Shown here piece by piece: positions 9,147 through 17,770 of a DNA stretch of 64,000 nucleotides. Source of the DNA: Chitinophaga chungangae. Lineage in GTDB: Bacteria; Bacteroidota; Bacteroidia; Chitinophagales; Chitinophagaceae. Below the pieces are notes generated by a model. That model was not told the DNA's origin, ran no database searches, and was given only the letters and a program-made list of their open reading frames with translations. The position numbers were made by a program, and so were the translations under genes. The stretch lies in the NCBI RefSeq assembly GCF_017742215.1, contig NZ_JAGHKP010000003.1, positions 678,308 to 742,307 of the forward strand. The letters run 5' to 3'. Every line of letters begins with the position of its first letter. Positions within the stretch are counted from its first letter, which is position 1.

Positions 9147-10430
9147 ATGAAGAAATATATAATTACGATATGCGTGATATTCGGATCTGTATATACCAAT
9201 GCATGCAACAGATCCGACGACCATCAGTATGTACTTGACTACGATATTGTGCCTAAGTATAAGAATGCGGATACCTGGGTCGCTTACGATGCATTTAATG
9301 AATATTTATTCGATAAGCAGACACATATCTACAAGGTAAATTCAGGCACGGCAGACGGTGCAAGCACAAAATCCGCCGTAGGCGCTATCTGGACGCAGGC
9401 CATTTACTGGGACATGGCAATGAACGCCTATGAAAGGGCCGCTAAAGAAAAGAATACCGAAAAGCAGGAGAAATATAAAACCCTCACAGAACAAATGTTC
9501 CAGGGCGCGGGCGATCATTATGTAAACTTCGACTGGCACAATCAGGACCCGAACTATGGCTGGTTTATATATGACGATATCATGTGGTGGACGATCTCTT
9601 TTTCCCGCGCGTACGGCATATTTAAAACTCCGGAATATCTCACGCTGGCCGACGAAAGTTTTTGCCGCGTATGGCATGGTTCGTATAAATTGAAAGACAG
9701 GGGCTCTTATGATAAAGTAAACGGCGGGATGTTCTGGAACTGGAATAACGGCAATCCTCCTGATAACAGTGATAAAGGCAAAATGTCCTGCATCAATTTC
9801 CCTGCCGTGATCGCAGCTGTAACGCTTTATAACAACATCGACCCCGCGGATGCGAAATACAAAACGGATGACCAGACGGGTTTCGAAGGAAATCCCCAAT
9901 ATCCCAGGTGGCACAGCAGGGATAATTACCTGAAAAATGCCAAAGAAATATATGAATGGGGTGTTGAAAATCTTTTCGATAAGAATACCGGGAATGTGGC
10001 TGACAGCCGCCATGAGAACAGCGTAGGCTGGACCGCCACCATGTACAATCAGGGAACGTTTATCGGCGCATCCTGTTTGCTGTATAAACTTACGGGAGAA
10101 CAGTCGTACCTGGACAATGCCGTCGCTGCCGCCAATTATTCAATGAATATAATGTCTGCCCCCAAGTATATTTTCCCCTTCAGAACGGGTGAAGAACAAG
10201 GGATCTACACGGCCATTTTCGCGCAATATCTGAAGATGCTGGTGTATGATTGCGGGCAGACGCAATTTTTGAAATGGGTGCAACGCACGATAGATTACGG
10301 ATGGAGCAACCGGGACGACCGGAACCTCACGGGAAAAGATTATACGAAAGCTCCCGGCACTAATGTCTCCTGTTACGACGCTTCGGGAATTCCCGCGCTG
10401 ATGTTATTATTCCCCGCTGATAATAAATAA
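9147..10430 (+). CDS. Glycoside hydrolase family 76 lipoprotein (endo-alpha-1,6-mannanase)
   Basis: A 427-residue exported enzyme whose lipobox ends at Cys20 (VYTNAC). GH76 features are clear: the paired catalytic aspartates in YDDIMWWTISFSRAY (Asp143-Asp144), and the GGMFWNWN...KMSCINFPAVIAAVTLY block that forms the (alpha/alpha)6 barrel core. GH76 enzymes cut the alpha-1,6-mannan backbone of yeast cell-wall mannan and related glycans. The lipid anchor and PUL position suggest action at the surface or in the periplasm on material bound by the SusD protein. It lies 19 nt after susD and is part of the operon. No side-chain mannosidase is nearby, so debranching enzymes would have to be elsewhere. 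Confidence 0.92.
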   Translation: MKKYIITICVIFGSVYTNACNRSDDHQYVLDYDIVPKYKNADTWVAYDAFNEYLFDKQTHIYKVNSGTADGASTKSAVGAIWTQAIYWDMAMNAYERAAKEKNTEKQEKYKTLTEQMFQGAGDHYVNFDWHNQDPNYGWFIYDDIMWWTISFSRAYGIFKTPEYLTLADESFCRVWHGSYKLKDRGSYDKVNGGMFWNWNNGNPPDNSDKGKMSCINFPAVIAAVTLYNNIDPADAKYKTDDQTGFEGNPQYPRWHSRDNYLKNAKEIYEWGVENLFDKNTGNVADSRHENSVGWTATMYNQGTFIGASCLLYKLTGEQSYLDNAVAAANYSMNIMSAPKYIFPFRTGEEQGIYTAIFAQYLKMLVYDCGQTQFLKWVQRTIDYGWSNRDDRNLTGKDYTKAPGTNVSCYDASGIPALMLLFPADNK

Positions 10431-10447
10431 TTAAACTGATACAACGA

Positions 10448-11584
10448 ATGAAAAAAGTAATTGGTTTATTTTTCTGTATTTGCTGTACGTTGATGCTGGT
10501 ACAACTTTCATCGTGCTCTGAATATAGGCACGATTTCCAGGATGTGGCGGACGTTCAGGACGCGTACATCGCCGATCTGGATGCGCTGATAGCCTCCGTT
10601 ACCAGCCTCGCGGAAACCGCGGATTATGGTCCGCGGAAAGGGCAGTACCCTCCCCAGAGCAGGGCTATCCTTACAGGCGCCATCAGCAATGCCAATCGTT
10701 ATATATTGTTGATAAAGTACCAGAAGCCCGCGCCCTCGGAAGCCGAAAAGAAACGTTATGTTTCAGAGATCGGCAACGCAATACAAAAGTTCGAGAACAG
10801 CGTCCGTACGGAAGATGAGGAAACGATACCCGCCGAACTGTTTGTGGATGGTAAAACCACACAGTCTTACATCGACTTCGGAAGAAGCCGGGATTATACC
10901 GTGTTCGGTTCAAACGGCAATCAATCCTTTACCGTTGAATTCTGGGCGAAGATCACGGAGAACGGTCCGCACGACAACAGCATCTTCCTGTCCACTTTCT
11001 TTTCCAACGGCGGAAGTCAATGGCGTAACGGCTGGATGATGTACCGCCGTAAGTCCGGCAACGGTATTTACCGGGTGACCTGGGGCGGCATTCTCTCCGA
11101 TAGCCGCTACGGATTATGGGAGCCCTCTTTCAACGCGCCGCAGGATGGTGTATGGCAGCATTTTGTTTTTGTATACAACGATAAAGGGCTGGACGGCGAC
11201 CCCGCGTTAAGAGGAAAACTTTATCTGAACGGCGTTCTTGCAGCTACTCAAAACAACGGCAATTTAAGCGAAGTGTATAATTCTACGGATTATGACAACT
11301 ACGATAAGCCGATGACCGGATTCTGCCGCTGGGTGAATAATGAAAAAATGGAAGAAGGTTTTTCCGGGTACATGAAAAAGATACGTATCTGGAAAGAGGC
11401 CAAGGATAATGCTTACGTGTTGTCTTCATACAACGAACAAACCGAAATAACAGGTAAAGAGACCAACCTGGTAGCAGCCTGGGACTTTACTTCGAAGCCG
11501 TCAGGTTCGGATAACACGGTGCTCGATCTTACCGGGAAACATGAGGCCAGGATTATCGGAACCTATAAGTGGGAACCCATTTGA
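10448..11584 (+). CDS. LamG/concanavalin-like lipoprotein, PUL 1 accessory (paralogue A)
   Basis: A 378-residue lipoprotein (signal peptide to about 22, Cys23 in QLSSC). A short helical segment (about 40-125) contains one copy of a motif of the form YGxxxGxYPxxSxxxLxxAI, as in FIVAR/DUF4972-type modules. A concanavalin A-like jelly roll (about 130-378) follows: FVDGKTTQSYIDFG, FTVEFWAKI, FSGYMKKIRIWKEA, NLVAAWDF. No catalytic residues are recognised, so it is probably a surface carbohydrate-binding protein that helps capture mannan (inference). It is 17 nt after the GH76 gene and is paralogous to the next gene. Confidence 0.8.
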   Translation: MKKVIGLFFCICCTLMLVQLSSCSEYRHDFQDVADVQDAYIADLDALIASVTSLAETADYGPRKGQYPPQSRAILTGAISNANRYILLIKYQKPAPSEAEKKRYVSEIGNAIQKFENSVRTEDEETIPAELFVDGKTTQSYIDFGRSRDYTVFGSNGNQSFTVEFWAKITENGPHDNSIFLSTFFSNGGSQWRNGWMMYRRKSGNGIYRVTWGGILSDSRYGLWEPSFNAPQDGVWQHFVFVYNDKGLDGDPALRGKLYLNGVLAATQNNGNLSEVYNSTDYDNYDKPMTGFCRWVNNEKMEEGFSGYMKKIRIWKEAKDNAYVLSSYNEQTEITGKETNLVAAWDFTSKPSGSDNTVLDLTGKHEARIIGTYKWEPI

Positions 11585-11604
11585 TCAATTTATTCAAGCG
11601 AAAT

Positions 11605-13062
11605 ATGAAAATGATAAAGCTAATATCTGATGTTAAGGTTTCCGCCCTGTTCAGATCATGGATATATATGTTGCTGGTGGCATGTGCAATGACGGGCTGT
11701 ACCAGGGATAAAGAAAAGATATTTATCACCGATACGAACCTGAGCATACTGCAAAAGCATAAGAGTAACCTTGAATCGTTGCTCGTGAATTCCGCATATG
11801 GAACCGCGCCGGGAACTTATCCCCAAAACAGCAAAAGTATTCTTACGGCCGCTATTTCAAAACTGGAAACGGCGATCGAAAGTATGGAGTCTGGCGGCGG
11901 CGCGAACAATGATGAACTGGAACTACAGGTGGCCGCCGTAAACCAGGCTATTGATGCGTTTAAAAACAGCAGGTTATATAACCTGGCGCCCGAAGCGCAG
12001 CAATTTGTGGCCAGCCTGAAGGCAAAAGCCCAGGAGTTTGCTTTATTGCTGAACGACGAAGCCAGGTGGGGCAATCATAAGGGCCAATACCCGGTTGAAA
12101 GTAAAGGGTTCCTGGAAACCGCTACCGCTTCTTTATACACATTGGTGGAGAATATTTTGTCCGGGTCCGTTACGAATATGACGCAGGCGCTGTTCGATGA
12201 TGCCATGCAGGCCGCCGCCGCCGCCATGCAGAAAGTGGAAGATTCGAAATGGGAAGAGGACAATATTATATGGAACCTGTTTGTTGACGGAAATAACGGC
12301 GGTTATATCGATTTTGGCTATAGCCCGGACTATGTGAAATTTGGAGACGCCAATAAACAGGCATTTACAGTTGAGCTTTGGGTAAACGTAACATCCTATT
12401 GCAACGTGCCAGGCCAGGATAACAGTACCTTTTTGTCTACTATGACGCAACAGGACTACTGGAGCGGCTGGAGGGCACAGGACCGGAACAGGGGTTTACA
12501 AAGAACAATGGTTGCCCACTGGCAGGACAATGGTCCATCAAACCCACAAATATGGGAACCAGGCTGGAAGAAATCCGATAACTGGACGCTCAATCGCTGG
12601 ACACATTACGCTTTCCTGTTCAGAGATGAAGGATTGCCTGGTTTTGATACCCCAACCGATGTTAAATGTTATTCAATGATCGATGGCCAGAGACAGGGGG
12701 AGATCATCAGAGTAGGAGAGCGTTGGAGGACCTATATCAGCGACAACAGCGTCAAGTATCAGGTGCATATGACCGGATTCTGCTCGTTGGATAACAACGG
12801 GAACAGGCAGGAGGCTTTCTCCGGTTATATCAAGAAAATAAGGATCTGGAAAACAAACCGCACGGAGGAGCAGGTGAGAAATTCTTACCTGGGTGTGGCA
12901 ACGGATGTGACTGAAAATAACAGCAACCTGGTTGCGGCGTGGGATTTCGAGGTACGTGGAAGTAAGCCGGCCGGTACTGAAATCACAGATTTAACAGGAA
13001 GGCACATCGCCACACTCAAAGGCGCTTTCAAATGGGTGGAATCAACTGAAGTACCACAATAG
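11605..13062 (+). CDS. LamG/concanavalin-like lipoprotein, PUL 1 accessory (paralogue B)
   Basis: A paralogue of the preceding gene with a longer N-terminal part: after a lipobox ending at Cys32 (CAMTGC) it has two copies of the YGxxxGxYPxxS / WGxxxGxYPxxS helical module, where paralogue A has one. The LamG-like domain then repeats the same landmarks (FVDGNNGGYIDFGYS, FTVELWVNV, FSGYIKKIRIWK, NLVAAWDF). I start at ATG 11605; an upstream in-frame ATG at 11569 would overlap the previous gene by 16 nt and spoil the signal peptide. It is probably the last gene of PUL 1, since a strong terminator follows. Confidence 0.8.
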   Translation: MKMIKLISDVKVSALFRSWIYMLLVACAMTGCTRDKEKIFITDTNLSILQKHKSNLESLLVNSAYGTAPGTYPQNSKSILTAAISKLETAIESMESGGGANNDELELQVAAVNQAIDAFKNSRLYNLAPEAQQFVASLKAKAQEFALLLNDEARWGNHKGQYPVESKGFLETATASLYTLVENILSGSVTNMTQALFDDAMQAAAAAMQKVEDSKWEEDNIIWNLFVDGNNGGYIDFGYSPDYVKFGDANKQAFTVELWVNVTSYCNVPGQDNSTFLSTMTQQDYWSGWRAQDRNRGLQRTMVAHWQDNGPSNPQIWEPGWKKSDNWTLNRWTHYAFLFRDEGLPGFDTPTDVKCYSMIDGQRQGEIIRVGERWRTYISDNSVKYQVHMTGFCSLDNNGNRQEAFSGYIKKIRIWKTNRTEEQVRNSYLGVATDVTENNSNLVAAWDFEVRGSKPAGTEITDLTGRHIATLKGAFKWVESTEVPQ

Positions 13063-13110
13063 GCAGATTTTTCTGAATCGTTCTGCGAAAAGTTGATGAT
13101 AATTTGATTG

Positions 13111-13145
13111 TCCCGGTCACGCTTCCGTGACCGGGATTTTTCTTT
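13111..13145 (+). terminator. Terminator of PUL 1
   Basis: A perfect 11-bp stem (13111-13121 with 13126-13136, loop CTTC) is followed by a T-rich tract (TTTTTCTTTT). It lies 48 nt after the last PUL gene. Confidence 0.9.
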
Positions 13146-13519
13146 TACAGGCACAGTGACCTGTTTTCCAGCGTCTCCGGCCGGGTCATCACATATATAT
13201 GGGGCTGAGCCACGCCACGATTTGCATTGCACCCTTTTGATACCGGGGAGCATTTCTGGTAAAAGTTTGCTTCATATAAGCTATTAAATACAGGGGAAGG
13301 GATTTTGTAAGCAGGAAAAGTTGCCATCATGTATGGCATCGGACAGGGTTAAAATATAAACTGGCGGTAAATATAAATTTTACTTTTTATCAAACCAGCA
13401 TTTTTTATAATATATCCTGAATTTTTGGAGAGGAAAGTTAAGAATTGCTGTATATGAAATATATGTACATTATCTTTACCGGGTAAACGCCTCAAAAAGC
13501 GGGTATTCAAAGCAGTTTT
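13146..13519. other. Intergenic region without a recognisable gene
   Basis: A stretch of 374 nt between the PUL 1 terminator and the methyltransferase. A 64-codon open frame on the minus strand has no recognisable similarity. TATCTTTA at about 13470-13477 resembles a -7 box, with a TTGC about 22 bp upstream, and could be the methyltransferase promoter. I see nothing else. Confidence 0.4.
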
Positions 13520-14455
13520 ATGGAAAAATTCAAACAGCTACAAAAGATAAAAGAGATATACGACCAAGGTGGCAACATTATCCAATACCTGAAAAGCATC
13601 GGGAAAAACCGGGCGAATACCATCGAAGATATCCTGATAAGCTACGATTTCCAGGCGGGATCGTATATCAAATATCTTTCCGATAATTCCGAATTTAACC
13701 AAAACTACAGCAAGGCGTTAGCCACGGTGATCGATAAATTGGGCGATATAGGGTCTTTAATGGAGGTTGGTGTGGGAGAAGCCACTACGCTCAGTTCCCT
13801 GCTCAAAAACATGGAAAAAAAGCCCGCGGCGGTTTTCGGGTTTGATATTTCCTGGTCAAGATTAAAATTTGCAAAAGGACTGTTAAGCGATCGTAATGCA
13901 AGCAACGCCACGCTGTTCACTGCCAATCTTTTTGAGATACCCCTGCTCGATAACTCGATTGACGTGGTATATACTTCCCATTCCATAGAGCCCAATGGCG
14001 GCAGGGAAGCAGAAGCGCTTAAAGAATTGTACAGGGTCGCCAAAAATTACCTCGTGCTGTTGGAACCGTCGTATGAATTTGCGGATGATGAAGCAAAAGC
14101 AAGAATGGAACAGCATGGTTATATCACCGCGCTTTACAAAACTGCAAAGGAACTGGGATACAATATCGTCGAGCACCGGCTTTTCGATCATTCCGCAAAT
14201 CCCCTGAACCCGACCGGGCTCATCATTATCGAAAAAAAGGAAACAGCGTCCGGACCTTCAGGCCTGGTATGCCCCATTTCCCGCACGGCGCTGGTAAAAC
14301 ATAACGAATCGCTGCTTTATTCAAGGGAGAGTTTCCTCGCTTACCCGGTAATCGACGGCATTCCATGCCTGTTAAAGGAGAACTCGGTACTGGCCATTCA
14401 TTTACTTACAGAGTATGATGAGTTTAAGTCGGCGAACAATATCGAATACCAATAA
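13520..14455 (+). CDS. SAM-dependent methyltransferase with C-terminal Trm112-like domain
   Basis: 311 residues in three parts. The N-terminal helical segment (about 1-75) is of unknown role. The class I Rossmann methyltransferase domain (about 78-235) has motif I LMEVGVGEATTL (80-91), the ribose-binding acidic motif FDIS (108-111), a DNSIDVVYTSHSIEP motif (144-158) and an LKELYRVAK helix. The Trm112/UPF0434-like tail (about 249-286) reads CPISRTAL...YPVIDGIPCLL, with one of the usual paired cysteines replaced by Ser. Free Trm112 proteins stabilise and activate methyltransferases, so here the activator appears fused to the enzyme. The substrate is unknown. The stop directly abuts the end of a minus-strand pseudogene. 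Confidence 0.82.
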   Translation: MEKFKQLQKIKEIYDQGGNIIQYLKSIGKNRANTIEDILISYDFQAGSYIKYLSDNSEFNQNYSKALATVIDKLGDIGSLMEVGVGEATTLSSLLKNMEKKPAAVFGFDISWSRLKFAKGLLSDRNASNATLFTANLFEIPLLDNSIDVVYTSHSIEPNGGREAEALKELYRVAKNYLVLLEPSYEFADDEAKARMEQHGYITALYKTAKELGYNIVEHRLFDHSANPLNPTGLIIIEKKETASGPSGLVCPISRTALVKHNESLLYSRESFLAYPVIDGIPCLLKENSVLAIHLLTEYDEFKSANNIEYQ

Positions 14456-14870
14456 TCACTCAATCCTGTTCTCCTTCAACATCTGAACAAATTCCTGGCC
14501 GCCCCAGTCTTTCCTCAGATTGGGATTCCGCTTGGATACTTCCACAATCTGCCGGTTAATGTCTTTGTCTGAAAAAGCAATAAGCGCTTTGGCGGCTGCA
14601 AGGTAGATATTGGGATTGTCTGCTTTTTCAAGACGGGCAAACATTGCGGTTGCAAACGAAGCGTCTTTTATTTCCATCGCCTTGTTTGCAAATGTAGGGA
14701 ACACATCTACATTGCTCTCCCTGATGTTTTGTTGATCAGCCCGATGGCTAAAGACCTGTCCTGCGCCGTCGCCAGGATAAGCGGAATGTCCTGCTCCCAT
14801 TTAAATTTCGCCAGTAACACTAAAGCCGATCGGTTGTTTTCCTTTGTAACAAGCAGATAAGGTGTTGCTC
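14456..14870 (-). pseudogene. Frameshifted, truncated HEAT-repeat-like gene remnant
   Basis: Two adjacent minus-strand frames each read like protein. From about 14860 to 14735 the frame gives RSALVLLAKFKWEQDIPLI and then LATAQDRSLAIGLINK before a TAG. From about 14730 to 14456 another frame gives FPTFANKAMEIKDASFATAM and then LEKADNPNIYLAAAKALIAF to a stop. A frameshift near 14700-14735 explains the break. The amphipathic helices look like HEAT/armadillo repeats. No N-terminal part is visible, so this is a truncated C-terminal remnant of about 130 codons. The start coordinate is approximate. Confidence 0.55.
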
Positions 14871-15062
14871 AAATGTAAACAATCCGGGCTTATTTTAGTA
14901 GCAGCCCCCCGGTATATTATTTCTTGCCGTATTTGGACGGAATTGATGTTATAATCGACAATCATACTTAACTTTAACAACGGTAGCCAGCCGCCGCAGG
15001 CAACGTTCCCGCGGGAAACGGGCTGCTGCCGCCCCATTATTTCACATGAAAAATCCAACAAT

Positions 15063-15593
15063 ATGCTCATGAAAAAAATGCTGGCCGTTCTCGCTTTGGT
15101 GTTGGGGACAGGCACGTTTGCGCTTGCTCAAAACAACACAGAAGAAATGGTCAAAGAATGGGAACGGGCCAAGGCTTACACCCTTGAATATCTCGAAGCC
15201 ATGCCGGATTCCGGCTACGCGCTGAAGCCCACGCCGGAAATGCGTTCCTTCGCCGAACAGATGCTTCACCTGACGGACGGCAATTACGGGTTGACCTCCG
15301 CCGCGATGGGTGTGAAAAGCCCCGTCGCATTCGGAGAATCCGAAAAAACAGGGGATAAATCGAAGGCGAACGTCATCAAAGTAGTGATGGCCGGTTACGA
15401 CTACGCGATCGAACAGGTAAAAAAAGCCCAACCTGCACAATTAGGAGAAAAGATCAAACTGTTCAACCAGTTTGAAACAACGCGCGGAGTGGCGCTGGGA
15501 AAGGCTTTCGAGCACCAGACGCATCACCGCGGGCAAACGACGGTATACCTTCGGCTTGCCGGCGTGAAACCGCCGCAGGAAAAATTATTCTGA
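15063..15593 (+). CDS. Exported DinB-superfamily protein
   Basis: 176 residues with a cleavable signal peptide (about 1-22, ending FALAQ). The mature part is a four-helix DinB-like bundle with the metal-binding pattern of the superfamily: MLHLTDGN near residue 67 and HQTHHRGQ near 150-157. Family members are probably metal-dependent enzymes (some are thiol transferases), but this one's reaction is unknown; export to the periplasm is common in Bacteroidetes copies. ATG codons at 15063 and 15069 are both possible starts. It is a single gene, divergent from the pseudogene upstream. Confidence 0.85.
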   Translation: MLMKKMLAVLALVLGTGTFALAQNNTEEMVKEWERAKAYTLEYLEAMPDSGYALKPTPEMRSFAEQMLHLTDGNYGLTSAAMGVKSPVAFGESEKTGDKSKANVIKVVMAGYDYAIEQVKKAQPAQLGEKIKLFNQFETTRGVALGKAFEHQTHHRGQTTVYLRLAGVKPPQEKLF

Positions 15594-15785
15594 CCAGCCG
15601 GTCCTTTCCGGGACGGCGTGGCGGCGTCCAGGTATTCATGCCGAACGGCAGATAACCGCTCATAACAAACGTTTCATGGGCAAGATCGGGTTGCTTTAGG
15701 GCAACAATATAGAAATTTCCTGAGAAGTCTTATCTATATCGATTTTGCAGAAGAAACGCCACTCGTTTTTTACCCCCGCCTTCTG

Positions 15786-16808
15786 CTACGTCCTGATCTC
15801 CTTCCGCATGAACAAATAATATGAAAGCGCAAAACACGCCACCGTGGCCGCGATCAGCCCGCTTACCTGCGGCCATGCCACCAGCAGGCTTTCGCGTACG
15901 GACAACGGCGAGGGAATGGCGCCCGCCATTTGCTCCATCGTGAGCGGGCCAAGACTGCGGACGGAAGGCATCAGCAGGGTGGTGGTGGCATCCGCGTACA
16001 GCTGGCTGGGCACAAAACGCACGAAGGTCATGATCACGTTGTTGTACGAAAGCACCTCGTCCGGCGACAGCTGCCGCGGATCGGGCAGCAATGCGGTTAC
16101 GGCGAGGTTGAGCAGTATCTGGTAGAAAACGGTGAAGAACAGCCAGATGGCGATCGCCGTCAGCGCGGAAGTAGCGGTTTGCCGGAATTTTACAGACAGG
16201 AGGATGGACAGGTTCAGCCAGAACGCTACGTACACCACGCTTAGCGCCGTAAAACAAATGATCCGTACAAATTCCGAAGGCGCTATCGGCACGCCGGTGA
16301 TGATCAGTCCTCCGCCGATCATCAGCAGGCTGAGCGACAAAAACAGCGTGCCGATCACGATCAGCGAAGCGGTGAACTTCGCGGTAAGCAGGAAGTCGCG
16401 GTAAACCGGCTGCGCCATTACACGGATGAGCGAGCCGCCGGACTGCTCTGAATTGATCGCGTCGAAGCCCATGGCGATGCCCAGCAGCGGCCCCAGGAAA
16501 CCGATGAACACGTGAAATGCGGGAAGTGAGCCGCCGGTGACCGTGAGCAGTTTCAGGTACAGGAAAATACTGTCCGGGTCGCGGGCATCCGATACGGCAC
16601 TGCGGATATTGGCGAGGGAAACGTACATCGCGCCGAAAAATGTCAGTAATATCAGGCCCGCCAGGATTATGAACCGCCAGCTGCGCACCTGGTCCGCCAC
16701 TTCTTTCCGCACGATCACGGAAAAAGGCGAAGCCGCTTTTTGCGGCCGCTCAGCGCGTTTTGAGCCTGCCAAAAAAAGACCGTTGAAAAAGGCCGCTTGA
16801 CTTGTCAT
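15786..16808 (-). CDS. ABC-2 type transporter permease (NEW3/ABC cassette)
   Basis: 340 residues with about six membrane helices: FIILAGLILLTFFGAMYV, then segments around FHVFIGFLGPLLGIAMGF, LIVIGTLFLSLSLLMIGGG, FTALSVVYVAFWLNLSI, AIWLFFTVFYQILL and the C-terminal IAATVACFALSYYLF. A large extracytoplasmic loop lies between the first two. It is the membrane subunit of an ABC-2 exporter with the ATPase encoded just upstream; the chosen start overlaps the ATPase gene by 59 nt, which implies tight coupling or a slightly later start. Its substrate is unknown. Confidence 0.87.
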   Translation of the reverse strand: MTSQAAFFNGLFLAGSKRAERPQKAASPFSVIVRKEVADQVRSWRFIILAGLILLTFFGAMYVSLANIRSAVSDARDPDSIFLYLKLLTVTGGSLPAFHVFIGFLGPLLGIAMGFDAINSEQSGGSLIRVMAQPVYRDFLLTAKFTASLIVIGTLFLSLSLLMIGGGLIITGVPIAPSEFVRIICFTALSVVYVAFWLNLSILLSVKFRQTATSALTAIAIWLFFTVFYQILLNLAVTALLPDPRQLSPDEVLSYNNVIMTFVRFVPSQLYADATTTLLMPSVRSLGPLTMEQMAGAIPSPLSVRESLLVAWPQVSGLIAATVACFALSYYLFMRKEIRT

Positions 16809-17766
16809 GGGAAATATTTTCCTTTAAGTTGTTTTCAAAATAACGGTGATAGATCTCATCGAGCCCGTAGTTTTTTCTTTGCACGCCGGTTACGTCCAGC
16901 TGCCGGCTAACGAACAAACGCACGATATCCGGGGTAATATCTTCATCGCCCGCGATTTCCACAATGTTGCCGCTGAACGTTATTTTTTTCACGGAAGGCA
17001 GCTGCAGTATTTCCCGCTCCAGTTCCGCCGGTTGTTCCGGCGTGGAGCGCAACGCCACTTCCACCACGAAAGGCGCCGTTTGGAACAGGCGCGCGGCAAG
17101 CGTGCCGATGTCGCCGTCCGCCAGCAAACGGCCGCCCACGAAGATCCCGACGCGGGTGCAAACCTGCTGCACCTGGTGAAGGTGGTGCGACGAAAGCAGC
17201 ACGGTGATACCCTGGCGCTGGTTCAATTGCGTGATGAGCCCGAGGAAATCTTTAACCCCGGCGGGATCGATGCCGAGCGTAGGCTCGTCGAGAATGATCA
17301 CTTCGGGTTGTTTGATAAGCACTTCCGCCAGGCCCAGCCGTTGTTTCATGCCCCGGGAAAATTGCCCGGCCTTTTTATGCATGGCGGATTGCAACCCCAC
17401 TTCCTCCAGCATTTCCCGGGCAACGTTCTTCACCGAACTTTCCGGCAGCCCGTTCAGCCGCGCGATGTACACGAGGTTTTCCAATGCGGTCAGTTCGTTG
17501 TAAAACCCCACATTGTCCGGCATATACCCGACCTTTCTTTTTACGCTGATGGGGTCGCGCGTGGCGTTCAGCCCGCAGATGCGCGCTTCGCCCGAAGAAG
17601 GTTCGGTTAACCCCAGCAGCATCAGGATGGTGGTGGATTTGCCCGCGCCGTTCGGCCCCAGCAGCCCGAAGATCTCGCCTTTGCCGATGGACAAATGAAG
17701 ATCGTCTACGGCCTTCAACCGGCCGTAGTGCTTCGTCAGCCCGTTCATTTCAATGATAGCTTCCAT
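16750..17766 (-). CDS. ABC transporter ATP-binding protein (NEW3/ABC cassette)
   Basis: A 338-residue ABC ATPase: Walker A GLLGPNGAGKST, signature FSRGMKQRLGLAE, Walker B VIILDEPTLGIDP, and the H-loop histidine in LLSSHHL. A C-terminal extension of about 100 residues is typical of ABC-2 exporters. I start at MEAII (17766) because AGGAGAT lies 8-14 nt upstream, one of the few clear Shine-Dalgarno sequences in this window; the earlier in-frame ATG at 17784 overlaps the NEW3 gene. It powers export together with the following permease. Confidence 0.93.
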   Translation of the reverse strand: MEAIIEMNGLTKHYGRLKAVDDLHLSIGKGEIFGLLGPNGAGKSTTILMLLGLTEPSSGEARICGLNATRDPISVKRKVGYMPDNVGFYNELTALENLVYIARLNGLPESSVKNVAREMLEEVGLQSAMHKKAGQFSRGMKQRLGLAEVLIKQPEVIILDEPTLGIDPAGVKDFLGLITQLNQRQGITVLLSSHHLHQVQQVCTRVGIFVGGRLLADGDIGTLAARLFQTAPFVVEVALRSTPEQPAELEREILQLPSVKKITFSGNIVEIAGDEDITPDIVRLFVSRQLDVTGVQRKNYGLDEIYHRYFENNLKENISHDKSSGLFQRSFFGRLKTR

Positions 17767-17770
17767 GACG

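Noticed and set aside
15730-16257. 175-codon minus-strand frame overlapping the permease
   Set aside because: It is another frame of the same strand inside the permease, rich in Arg, His and Pro as shadow frames are.
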